Shown here: piece after piece, positions 10,901-22,900 of the stretch | How positions within the stretch are numbered: position 1 is the first letter of the stretch | Layout of the letters: each line of letters opens with the position of its first letter | Assembly: GCA_008828725.1 (NCBI GenBank) | Contig: MEHQ01003341.1 | Span: forward strand, 1 to 64,000 | From: Saccharina japonica | Lineage: Eukaryota; Sar; Phaeophyceae; Laminariales; Laminariaceae | DNA: 64,000 bases | Direction of reading: 5' to 3' | The notes under the pieces: generated by a model | Seen by the model: the letters and a program-made list of their open reading frames with translations, nothing else | Database searches by the model: none | Told to the model about the DNA's origin: nothing | Made by a program: the position numbers and the translations under genes

Positions 10901-13900
10901 NNNNNNNNNNNNNNNNNNNNNNNNNNNNNNNNNNNNNNNNNNNNNNNNNNNNNNNNNNNNNNNNNNNNNNNNNNNNNNNNNNNNNNNNNNNNNNNNNNNN
11001 NNNNNNNNNNNNNNNNNNNNNNNNNNNNNNNNNNNNNNNNNNNNNNNNNNNNNNNNNNNNNNNNNNNNNNNNNNNNNNNNNNNNNNNNNNNNNNNNNNNN
11101 NNNNNNNNNNNNNNNNNNNNNNNNNNNNNNNNNNNNNNNNNNNNNNNNNNNNNNNNNNNNNNNNNNNNNNNNNNNNNNNNNNNNNNNNNNNNNNNNNNNN
11201 NNNNNNNNNNNNNNNNNNNNNNNNNNNNNNNNNNNNNNNNNNNNNNNNNNNNNNNNNNNNNNNNNNNNNNNNNNNNNNNNNNNNNNNNNNNNNNNNNNNN
11301 NNNNNNNNNNNNNNNNNNNNNNNNNNNNNNNNNNNNNNNNNNNNNNNNNNNNNNNNNNNNNNNNNNNNNNNNNNNNNNNNNNNNNNNNNNNNNNNNNNNN
11401 NNNNNNNNNNNNNNNNNNNNNNNNNNNNNNNNNNNNNNNNNNNNNNNNNNNNNNNNNNNNNNNNNNNNNNNNNNNNNNNNNNNNNNNNNNNNNNNNNNNN
11501 NNNNNNNNNNNNNNNNNNNNNNNNNNNNNNNNNNNNNNNNNNNNNNNNNNNNNNNNNNNNNNNNNNNNNNNNNNNNNNNNNNNNNNNNNNNNNNNNNNNN
11601 NNNNNNNNNNNNNNNNNNNNNNNNNNNNNNNNNNNNNNAAACAAACAAACACAACACAACAGAGCCGCGTTCGAAGCAGCTACAGAGGTGCGCGGCACGG
11701 GTAGTCTAGGCGGGACTTACTAGTCAGCCTGGTACCTTGCTATCCTGTCGGCTGTCTCCCTCCTGCTTTCATCAACCGCGGTTTCTGTACGACTGTTGCC
11801 CCCTCCCTTCCCATTCCCTTGTGCACCCCCCGCGACGGATGCGTGGCGCTGTTTACTCAGTTCTGCCTCGACCTTGTGCCACCGGACCATGAACTGTTCA
11901 GCCGCTTCGAGGACCCCTCTGTACCACTTGCCCACTTTAGTTGCTGCAACGGTCCACGCTGCGGTCTCTACTCCAAACACCAACGGGACCTGTGCCGTGG
12001 ACCCCTTGGTGGCTTGAAACACCTTGAGGTCTTCAGCAATGCATTTCTGCCAGGACTTTGGTTGTCCGCCCGGTCTGCGTCCCTCCCCACCCGTCATGGT
12101 CCCGAACATCACCCGACTGGGTAGTCGCCCCTTGGGTTGCCGTGCCACGGCTCCCGCAAAGAACAGCCGTCGTTACGGATCGTCGTTTCGATGCTGTCGC
12201 ATCGTGTCTGCTTGAGAGCCTTTGCGTACGAGAGGGTCCTACAATGCAAGGGGTCGTAGAGGCGTGGGCGAAACATGACCCTATACCCGTACTACTGCTG
12301 GGCACCCACGCTGCTCGTAAGATGGTTGATACCACAAAACAAAGTTATCGTTCTGCTTTTAGTCGCTATCCCTTAAAAGTGGTCCCAAAGGGGTTAACAA
12401 CTTCGTTTAGTACTGTACTCTACTTCCAAGACAAACCTTACTCTGACTCCAACCCCAAGTGTTTATTCCCCACAACGGGACTGCTGCCCTGATACTGCTT
12501 AAGGGGGTTTACTATTAATAACGCCTTTGGAACTGCAAACCTCTCTTTAGTACTGCACTCTACTTCTAAGATAAACCTTGATCTGACTCTAATTCCAAGT
12601 GTTTTGTCCCCACAACGGGAGTGCAGGCCTAAAGGGGTTTACTATTATTAAAGCCTTTGAAACTGCAAACCGCTCTTTAGTACTACACCATACAGAAACC
12701 TTAATATGACTCTAATTCCAAGTGTTTTGTCCCCACAGTGGGAGGGAGTGCGGTCACACTTCAAAGGGTTTACTATGACGAACGCCTTTGGAACTGCAGA
12801 CCCCTCTTTAGTACTGCACTATACAGAAACCTTAAGCTGACTATAATTCCAAGTGCTTTGTCCCCACACCAATAAGACTGCAGTCCCACTTTGAGGGGAT
12901 CAAGACAAAGTGTACCCTTAACTCGATGAAGCCACCAACCCCATGGCCTAGAGGCGCTGTAACGAAACATACATTACGGGGAACCATAGCAAATAGGACC
13001 TATGGTACACACAAAAACCTATATACATCCCAATTTTACTGAAAAATATTTGGTCCTATTTACTCCAGGTCCCCCTTGATATTAATAGTAAAAACAAACG
13101 ATAAGGGGCATGCCTTGTAGGGCATATGCCTTATTGGGTAGTTCCTCAGTTAAAATGTTTGCCTCAGAAGGCAAAAACAAGTGCTACTCGTACCCCTATC
13201 GCAGAACGCCTCTCTGTATGTTCGCCGGAAGCCCTGCCTGTCTGTACTTTCATATCGAAAAGCAGTCTGATCGGAAATGTAAGGTACTTTTGTACCTATT
13301 GTGGCCATCGATACATACATGTATACCTTATATTTTCGACCAGACTGTACTCCGTATATACCTCGAGCGCGAAGAAAGGGCGCGATTCCGCGGACGCTGC
13401 CATTCCTCCGAAAAATTTCTGGAAGACGTCCTTCGCACCCCACTGCTCGAACCAAAACTCCGTACGCTGGAGTCCAAGCTGTCGTCGCCATCGGGGGTCG
13501 AGGTGGGGCGAGCGGTGGAGAGGAAGGGACAGGGATCGGGGTTGGGGGGGCGAGGGAGGGGGGGTGGTGGTGGGGTGCACTAACAGGCACGATGCTTTTT
13601 GTCGGCAGCACAGAGTGAAGGAAGATTTCACATCTCGAACAAATCATCGATCCGTACTTCGTGATATAGGCCTTTCAGGGTAGATAACATGGTCCTGATC
13701 TGTATGATCTGTATGATCTGTATAATTTAGCTCATGATGCCGGGTGAGAGGCGTATCATGTGCATCATCTGCTATTAATAGAGCACGTGTTTCCTGGGTT
13801 GGATCTGTGGTCGTATGCAGATCCTGCACAACCTCTCACAATGGCAGGTGGTGAGGAACTAGTTTTTCTTCATCGTGATATATCTGTAAATGATCTATCT

Positions 13901-16900
13901 GTAAATGATATATCTATCTGTAGATATACCTGTCTGAGGTGTGGAAGGTTTGAAGGGCGCGGGAAGGTTCGGCGTGCAGCTTTAACGACCACAGGCTAAT
14001 AAGTCTCGACTACTGTCAATGGTCCACGTGTCCACGCACACGTATGTATACCGTAACCACCAAAATTCTAAAAAATAATAATGGCGTTTGTCGTTCGGCA
14101 ATGTGTACAAGTAACACGCTAAACTATTTTTAAAAAAGCGACAATCACCGCTCACGTCACTTCACTCTGTCCGAAAAAGGTAACAAGCAGCAAGGTAACA
14201 AGCGTTTGGGAACTAATGTGAATCTCAAAACGCTCCTTACATTTCCGGACAACGTGGTACACCTCAAGTAACCAACCATTGGTTGCAGGGTCGTCAAAAA
14301 CACGAGAGCGAGAGCGTGTCTTAAGATAAGTCAGAGGTACTATTACGGGGGGGTATTAGAAATACGAATCAGGACCCACGATGGACCCCAAAACCACGTA
14401 TCTCCCCATGTTTAAACGCCACACCATTAATATTACGGGGAACCATAGTAAATACCTGGTAGGACTTACGGTACTAACAAAAAACTCTATATTTACCGAT
14501 TTTCACTAGTAATAACAATATTTGGTCCTATTTACTATAGGTCCCCCGTACGTAGCAGGTTTTGATTTCTATGCTTCCCCGGACACAACAGTAATTGTAA
14601 TATGTCGCCTCATCTATGCTATGTTACTATAGTACTATAATTTAACAGTTTTCATGTTTGCCACCCTCGGATGCCTGCTACCTGGTACGGTAGAGATGCG
14701 CCACTTTTGCCTTCTGTGGGTGGTCACTTGAGGAGCTCTATACTAATAGTAAGTAAAAAACTGATTTTGGAGGAAAATAAAGGTGCTACGTATAATATAT
14801 AAATACCCGATGAACAATCTCATGGCCTAACTATGCAATCAAAAGTATTTTCACACAAGAATGAAAGATCAACGATTTTGGGTTAAGGAGCTCGAACATT
14901 AAAAAAACAGTTCGACCTAAAAGTGCTACCTCTATCATCGTAGCACGTGTCCTAGACAATGTACAGGATGGTGCGCTTTAACGTTGATTGCTCGTAAATA
15001 TATCCATGTACCGTACATAGCAGGGAAGGGGGAGAAGGGCCTGCTGTTTGACCCCGGACCTGAGCTGCGAAAAGGAGGGAGCTGGGCAAAATAGTGCAAC
15101 GATAAACAGATGGGATGGGGGGCGAAACACAAACAGAAACAAAATGCGTATGATAAGATACTTCGGAGTATGCTGAGCGTATGCTGTACCTGTCGTGCCA
15201 TCCACATGGCCGTCACAACGGAGGCCTGGTGGGTATCCGTTACGCCAGTCTCGCGGCAGCTCTTCGTAACCGCCTCTCGGACCTGCATACCAAGCACACG
15301 TTTTGTTGTTGTTGCTATATATAATTCATATTATTAAGACGGAGTTCTCTAATTTTGACCAAGTCTCTCGTGATAGGGGCCTCTCGCAAGATAGCCTCGA
15401 CCGTTTTCTTACCTGATAAAACAGTTGTTATGTCTGCACTTTTCTGTCTGCACTTTTCGTCAAATTCTCATAATTTGATCTGTCTATGATACGTTGTCAT
15501 CGCGCAGAGAAAGTCTAACGAAAACAAAAAAGAAGGTAGTGAACAGGGCCTCGAACCCGGGACTTACGAGTTAATACGTCCCTATCCTACCTGTTGCTCT
15601 ACTCGCCCATTTTGTTCACACTGTCAGTTTTTTCTATTTCTATAGTATAGGTACTACTGTACAGCACTACAACTCTCACGAAAAAAGAAGAAGGAAGTGA
15701 ACACGATCTCGAACCCGGGACCCTCGTGTTCACACGTCCCAATCCCACCTGTTGCTCTACTCGCCCATTTTGTTCACATGATGAGTTTTTTTCTTCCTAT
15801 AGTAGAAGGGTTTTTTCGTATTTCTATAGTAGACGTACTACAATTCTAAGGGAAACAAAAGAAGAAAGTGAACACGGTCTCAAACCCCGGACCCTCGTGT
15901 TCACACGTCCCAATCCTACCTGTTGCTCTACTCGCCCATTTTGTTCACCTGGTGTTATTTTTTCTTTCTATAGTAGACGTCTACAACTCCAACGAAAAAC
16001 AAAGGAAGTGAACACGGTCTCGAAGCCGGGACCCTCGTGTTCACACGCCACAATCCTACCTGTTGCTCTACTCGCCATTTTTTTTCACATGATGAGTTTT
16101 TTTATATAGTAGAAGTGTTTGTTTCATTTATATAGTAGGCAAACTACAACTCTAACGAAAAAAAAGGAGAAGTGGTTTCCGATTGGAGACAAAATCGGGC
16201 ATTCCTTAACATTGTTGAAAAAAGAGCTTACCGCCAATCTTGTTTCGAACGAACGTGCTTGCCTATCGAAGTACACCCCTTGGTAGTACAGTCGTTTTGT
16301 TGCGGCCTTGGCATGCCTATTATCATACCTCTCTTCGTCATTACGGGCATACGCGAACCCGCAGGCGGGCGTCAGCCCGCTGCGGCGAATCCTCTCTTGT
16401 ATTGATTAAATAAAATTATCATAAATACGTCAGCTGTGAGTTCGATTGATTGAATAGTTGATACTCAACTTTGCGAGCTGCGTAGAATGTTCTAGATGTC
16501 ATTTGTAGTATTCGTGTGGGATTCACCATGTATTACTGTAGGTACCCAAGTAGTTACTACTCAATTTTATAGTGAGCCGTTCGCTCGTGTTTTGTGTTCA
16601 TTACAATTCAATGACTCATTGATGTAATTTTATACTTAAGTAGCACCCGGAGAAATGAAAAGAAAAACGAGCTAAATACGTATAGTATGCCGCATTCGAA
16701 CCGGGTACCGCGTGGGTGCAAGTATCCGCTGCGAGTTGAGCCACCCGACATATACGAGTAGACACTTAGACGTGTATTGATTGTGCTTGTACTCGATACA
16801 GCAGTTACGATGGCGGTTACATATATTGGGGAGTTCATATACTTGGTGAGGCTTTATTGAGGTATAAATGAGTGCCTGGTTTCTCCCCCCTGACTTGACT

Positions 16901-19900
16901 TGCTTGACCTCGCCTCGACGAGGTCCACCTTCGAAGTCCTATAATATAAATCTATCTATTATATATAGTTCGTCTGATGCCCAAAAAACAATACTTTAAT
17001 CAAGTGATCTTTGATGCCCACTTTATCATAGCAACTTAGAGTGAAGCAAAAGCAAAAAAAAAAAATCTCCCACACACGTTCAAAACGCACGCTTCTCCCT
17101 ACGCCGGCATGCCCGGCACCGTCTTCTTACGTTGCAGGCTGGCATACTGTAGTACAACTCGTACGTGCGCCGTGCTTGTCGTCGTGGTCACAGCGATTCG
17201 CGGCTGCTCTTCGTACGAGTATTGCAGCAGTGCGGTTGTGCTGAGATTGTGCCGTCCATCCTCGCTCTGGTCGCCTACTCGTATCGCATGATACGTACGT
17301 CGCCTTCCTTGTCACCGTGCGCGACGAAAGCACCACTGCTTTAGAAACGGACGGGGTCTCTGAAGGCCCCTAAACAACATCCCCTCCTCCTGCCTCTGCT
17401 CGTGTTCAAGGCCGTCCCGAGTTCGCGAAGCTTGGTCCATGTTGCATGGCCTACTTACCAGGTACCAGGGGTGGTCCTGAGGAAAACAAGCATACATATT
17501 CCACCCCATACCAGGTACCAGGTAGCAGGTACCAAAGAGCACCAACAACCGTCCTCAAGTCAAGCACCGCCACCACCACCACCACCACCACCAGCTGAGC
17601 ACCAGCAGCAGCATAAATGTGTCGCTGGTGGTGGTGGTGGTGGTTGTGTTTGCAGGTAAAACCAAATCTCGATCACTCTCCAAGGGATGGCAAGAAATAG
17701 ACCATTTTGTCGAATGCGGCGCAATGCTCGTAATGTGATACCAGGTATCATACGACTAGGCTAGACCGTGCCGCGAGACACCATCATAGCTCTTCGACGA
17801 TACATCACGTTCAGAGCCATGCTCAGGTGGCATGCTCACGTGACATTCTCATGAGCCTGCATCATGCTGTCATCATGCTGTTTGTGCACGTATGTACGTA
17901 CGCATATGTACATACAATGTGCCTGTTGTATACACGTACGTGGTACGTCTTGGGTAAGACGAAAATTAACTACGTACGATATATAGGCTGCTGCAGCAAT
18001 ACGACGACCACACTGCTGCCGTACGTATACCCGGGGACACGATCACCGCATTCCCGTATTCCCGGGGACAGAAAAATATGTACTGCTGTCTGTGCACGTA
18101 CATATGAAAAATACGTATGTATATTCGACCACACTGCTGCCGTACGTATACCTGGGGACACGATCAGCGCATATCTGCCTCGCTTATTTTATACTGTTTT
18201 TAGTGCGGATTTACGCGCGCTGCTATAATACCATGGTACAGAGTATAGTGTCGTACGTATCAGATGGTACGTATATGGTACGTGCGTTCAATGTGCCTAC
18301 TGTCGGTCGCCCCGGTGGTCTAACAGGTAGCCACGAAGCCTGTTAGCGTTGGAGGTCGGGGGTTCGATCCTCCTCGTATGGAGATTTTTATTCTCAAAAT
18401 GACACCAACTAACTGTCGAGAGTCCATATTATAGCGTGGGTAAGCACAATTCGACGAAAGTTGACGAGGGAAGAAATTGCTGAAATCTTCTCGCGGTAAA
18501 AAGCAAGGCAAGCATCGTAGTGGGGGAGGAGGGAGAAGAGCCTACTTTGTGACCCCGGATCTGAGTTGCGACTATAGGAAGGAGAGAGAAAGGAAGGGCG
18601 AAGCTACTGAATGGGATGGACAAACAAAAAAAAAAACTGTACGATGTACGTACGTAACACAGCCAGCAACCAATAATGCTGCAGAGTAGTATTTGTGCCC
18701 TGTAATATTTTTCAAGAAATAATCGGTATGCATGCATGCACGAGTCAAATGATCTCGATCATCAGCACAGCCAGTCTCGCGAGCGGTTTTGCAAGACCCT
18801 TTCGCGATGACCGCGAGACAGCCGACAACAACAAACAACTTTTTTTTTTCTTTTTTTTTATATCCTCCGGCGGATGGGTAAAAATAAAGCTTACGCCCTC
18901 CACACTTCCACGTCTCACTGCGTGTCGTGTGTCAAATCACTCCATGCCCCCTCGGAAGTATCAGCCCTTGCTGCCTACGACTCCGGAGACTTGGGCATGT
19001 TGACCGACACACAACAAACAACGTGCAACCAGCCCCCCCTGGCCACATCTATTATAAATATGTTTTCCATCAAACAACCCGCATTGAATCGGAGTCAATC
19101 CCCATCGTTTATATTTCCTTAACCATATATTTGTATTCCTATTCCCTTCTTCCCCTCGCTGCCTCGGCAAAGTTTTTGCTTTGGCATGGCCCATAGCGAG
19201 GGGGGGGGTCTTTCTAGCGAGCAAGGCTAGGCTCACCCTCAAGCGGACCGATACCTTCTTGCTGCTGCGCACCCGCCGCGAAGCGTGTGCAGCGGTAGAG
19301 TTGGATCGGCACTGGTGCGTCAGGCGCGAAAGTTCAGATGCACGGGCCTTTTTGGCCGTCGGTGTAGACAGCAATGTCCATCTCACTTTTGTGCGCGGAG
19401 GCAGACGCCATCAGAAAGGTGGACGGACACTACGTACACGGCCCTAGGTGTGTTTGCTAGAGGGAGCTGTACTGTCTCAGTACCCTGGCTTCGCCATCAA
19501 AGGAGGAGGGAGCGTGTGGCGACGAGCTGGAGTCTGGACTGGTCAATCCCTTCAGCGCGAGAAATTTTATTTTCCAGACCAAGCACCCTGAGTGCAACGA
19601 GGGAGAAAGCGAGGAGCCGACTGGGAAGGACAACAACGAGAGCGAGTACGGACGGAGCGGGTCGAGTGTGGTCGTGCTAGGACTGGCCAAGTGGCACCGG
19701 AGCGGCGCGCCGGAGCACAGCAGCGCGCCGCAGCAACAGCACAGCAGCGCGGAGCAGCCATCCGGAGCACGGACGACATCGACCCGTGACGAACGGACAA
19801 ACGTTTTTTGTTGACAATGTTTTGTTTCGTTTTTTTCCCCTGAATTTTGTTGTTGGGTCTGTGTGGATGACGTCACTGGTTTTGTAGAGAGACGCGGCAG

Positions 19901-22900
19901 AGATGGCGCGGACACCCCGGGTGCCTTCATTGTGTGCCTGATCGTGGAAGACCCCTTCAATGTGGAACGATTCCTAATCAGTGTCGATGTTTATAATGCT
20001 GTGCCTAAACAGACGTTCAGGATAGATTCGGGTAATTGTCAATTGACGTGATGGCTTTGGTTGGCTGTTCTTTTTCACTGTGTGCCCGCGGACTGTCATT
20101 CCGGCAGCACTTCAGACAGCAGCTGCGTGCTCCATCTTGTTCCCACGCCTACCGTGTGTTTTTGTACAGACAGCACTTCAGACAGTAGTTACGCTGTAGT
20201 CGGCAAATTCATTGGTAAAGAGTGGGAGGGGGGGGGGGGGACGATGCTGCTGTAGTCGAATGGAGATTGCGGGCGTGTAGTTCAGTTTTGGACACGCATA
20301 ACATGCTGTAGGGATTTTAGGCGTACCGCTTCGGACTTGTGTATCCTTTCCCTGCTAAGTGTACGTGTTCTTTAGGATTCTCTGATGGCTCTAGCACTTT
20401 TGTGACCACGGGCTGTGATCTTGCTAGATCAGACTATAGGGATTAGCAACTGAAACGAGTTTAATGTGAAGATAACAACACAACAACCAACAAAACAACA
20501 ACAATCGTCAGCGCTCTATACGGTAAAGCCCCGCTGGTTCGATTTCCATAGAGGGTTAGGCCTTTAGTTCTGCCTGTAGACATCTATGGCAGCAAATATC
20601 ACGCATGATTAATGTGCGTCGTCATACGTTATCGGGGGTGCGGGAGGGCCTCTTATTCCCACCAGTATACATATATACGTGGTTTATGTCTACATGAGGA
20701 GCGGTCCAGCTCCCAGACCCTGCCTGCCTGTGTCAGTGCCCACCATGCGCCTGAGGTCGTATCAACTCGCTATAGCGAGTCATTGTCGCTTATGATCTTG
20801 GGTTGCTTTGGGTAGCAGGCAGTGCGAGGGTGGTTTCCCACGTCGAGATGGATGCTGCGGAATTTGAAAGATTGAAGACGATGCAGCTGATGGGAGTTGT
20901 CGACAAGCTTTATTGCGAGCGCCGCGTTCTGGTTGAACGCATCGTGAACTACGAAGCTTGGGCTGCGCGTACTGGACGGGTTGCCGTGCTTGCGAACGAT
21001 AGGGCTCGTCTCAACGAGGTGGATTTTCGGATTAACTCGGCTCAGCACCAGTTCAAGTGGCGGCAGGGAGTAATCCATCCGATACGTTCGCAGCAACAGC
21101 GTGCCGCCGTTGCCAGACCTGAGCCGGCGCTGGTGGAGCCGCTTGCTGCTCGAGGCACGAGCAACGCAGGCGAGCAGCGGCAGCAGCAGCAGCAGCATGA
21201 CGATGCGATGGATGGGGCTGCAGACACTGTGATGCAGGTGGCAGCCCTTCGCGAGCAGGTGGAGGAGATGAGGAGAGAGTTAGCAGCAGCGAAGCTGGCA
21301 GCCCTTCGGAGGAAGATGATAGCGAAGCTGCGTGCCACGCGGAGTGAGGCACAGCGCGCTGATTTGGAGAGGACGGCGGCAGAGCAGTGAAGGACAACAG
21401 CAGTTGGGACTACAGTGCGGCAACAAGGGCAGGAGGCCCACGAAGCACGTTGACCACTGCTGTAAACCATACCCGCTCTGCGCCCATTCCCATATTTGAT
21501 GTGGAAGTTACGAGGGGAGAGGGAGAGAAGAAGGCAGACGAAGAGAGAGAAAAATAACAAGCTGAGAAGCCAAGTGGTGAGCAGACCTCTCGGAGCGGCA
21601 GCAGTGCACAGGATGGGCAGGAGGCCCTGCCGCAGCCGCTTCTGATAGAGAAGGTGCCCATTGAGCCGGCTTGTTGGGTGAGCCCGGGCGCGCTAGAGCA
21701 GGTGGCTCTGTCTGCGCGCCACGTCGAAACCCACCCCGCGGTGACGAGAGAGATACCGTCGCACGCGAAGGAGACGCAGGTCGGAGAGATGGTTTTATGT
21801 TCAAGTGGAAGGGGGTCTCTCGAGGAGGAGCATAGAGTAGGAGCCGGAGAGGACGGCGTCGGGCTGGGCGAGGAGCAGGAGCATCAGCCGTTGCCACCGC
21901 CGCTGCCGCCACCACCGCCTCTACCACCGCCTCCGCCACCGCCCGCGGAAGGCACGCGTGCAGACCTCGAGGCGGAGCAGCACGCCCTGGTAGTGGCGAG
22001 CCGTTTGGCACTGGCACACGGAGCCCTGTTATCATACGAACAACGGAAGGAGGAGGAAGAGGAGGAGAAAAAAGATGAGGAGCAGCAGCAGCAGCAGCAG
22101 GGGAGCAAGAAGGGGCGGGACGGCGGCAAGTAGCACCACCTACAGCAAGGTTGTGTTTGGACCAGCATGGAAGCTAGGCCGAGGTGGCGCCTGGGCGGTG
22201 GGCTCATCCCCCCGTTCAGCCCTGATTGAGGTTTACACTTCGTTTGTGCTGCTTGATTGATTGCCTTTTTCTTGCTTTTGCTTTTGGTGTTTTTTTGTAC
22301 GTACGATGCTGCCGCTACGGCTGTTGAGGTATATTAATAGTTGTTGTGTCGTAGAATAGGCTTGTTTGGACCACCTATCATTATACTGAATACGAGTAGT
22401 TGGTTCTGTTGTCTTTCGTTGTTTTGCGCGGGACGATGGGCTACGTACTTGGGTTGGGGCTTGGGGGACGATGATTTTGATGCACGCATGATAGGATTGA
22501 GTACGCACGTGACGACTTGACGAGCCGATATTATGTTTCGGTTGTGTGCTCTGCTCCGACGCCGTGCTCGCTTCTTCTTGAATGCTGTGCTGAGTGCTGT
22601 CGTACTGCAGCACTTCTGAGCTGCTGTTTGATAGCGTGCATAGTACACAAATACTGGTATTATATCGAAGCCAGCAGGGCAACGTACATGAAACATGCTC
22701 AGATGGTGTACTGCTGTATCTGCCTTGAGACTATACTGCTGTACCTGTCTTGAGATACTATACGGCTGTGAGTATACCAAGAATAAGCGCGCGGTGCTTT
22801 TCGTGAGTTGTGAGCGTGCGGTTGTATACGTATATACGTACCACGGTACCTGAGAAGAGCAGTATAAGATATTTGCAAGTGGACGCACTTGTGTTGAGCT

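Larger units (their letters stand above)
16951..20668. other. Block inserted into the left LTR of element A
   Basis: Interrupts the LTR between its AT-rich middle and its GTGGTTTATG part. It contains a SINE-like element (18308-18620), TAC- and CCA-rich stretches, a 19.2-20.05 kb tract with open frames but no recognised motif, and a GTGACCACGGG...(CAA)n tail (20400-20507) like the one at 46.77 kb. I cannot say whether it came in as one element or several. Confidence 0.45.

Noticed and set aside
10588..11709. Frames of about 300 codons across the N run
   Set aside because: They consist of undetermined residues.
15540..16095. CRISPR-like array
   Set aside because: Four spaced repeats, but units are about 80 bp with tRNA-like ends, spacers are low-complexity and resemble each other, and the DNA is eukaryotic.
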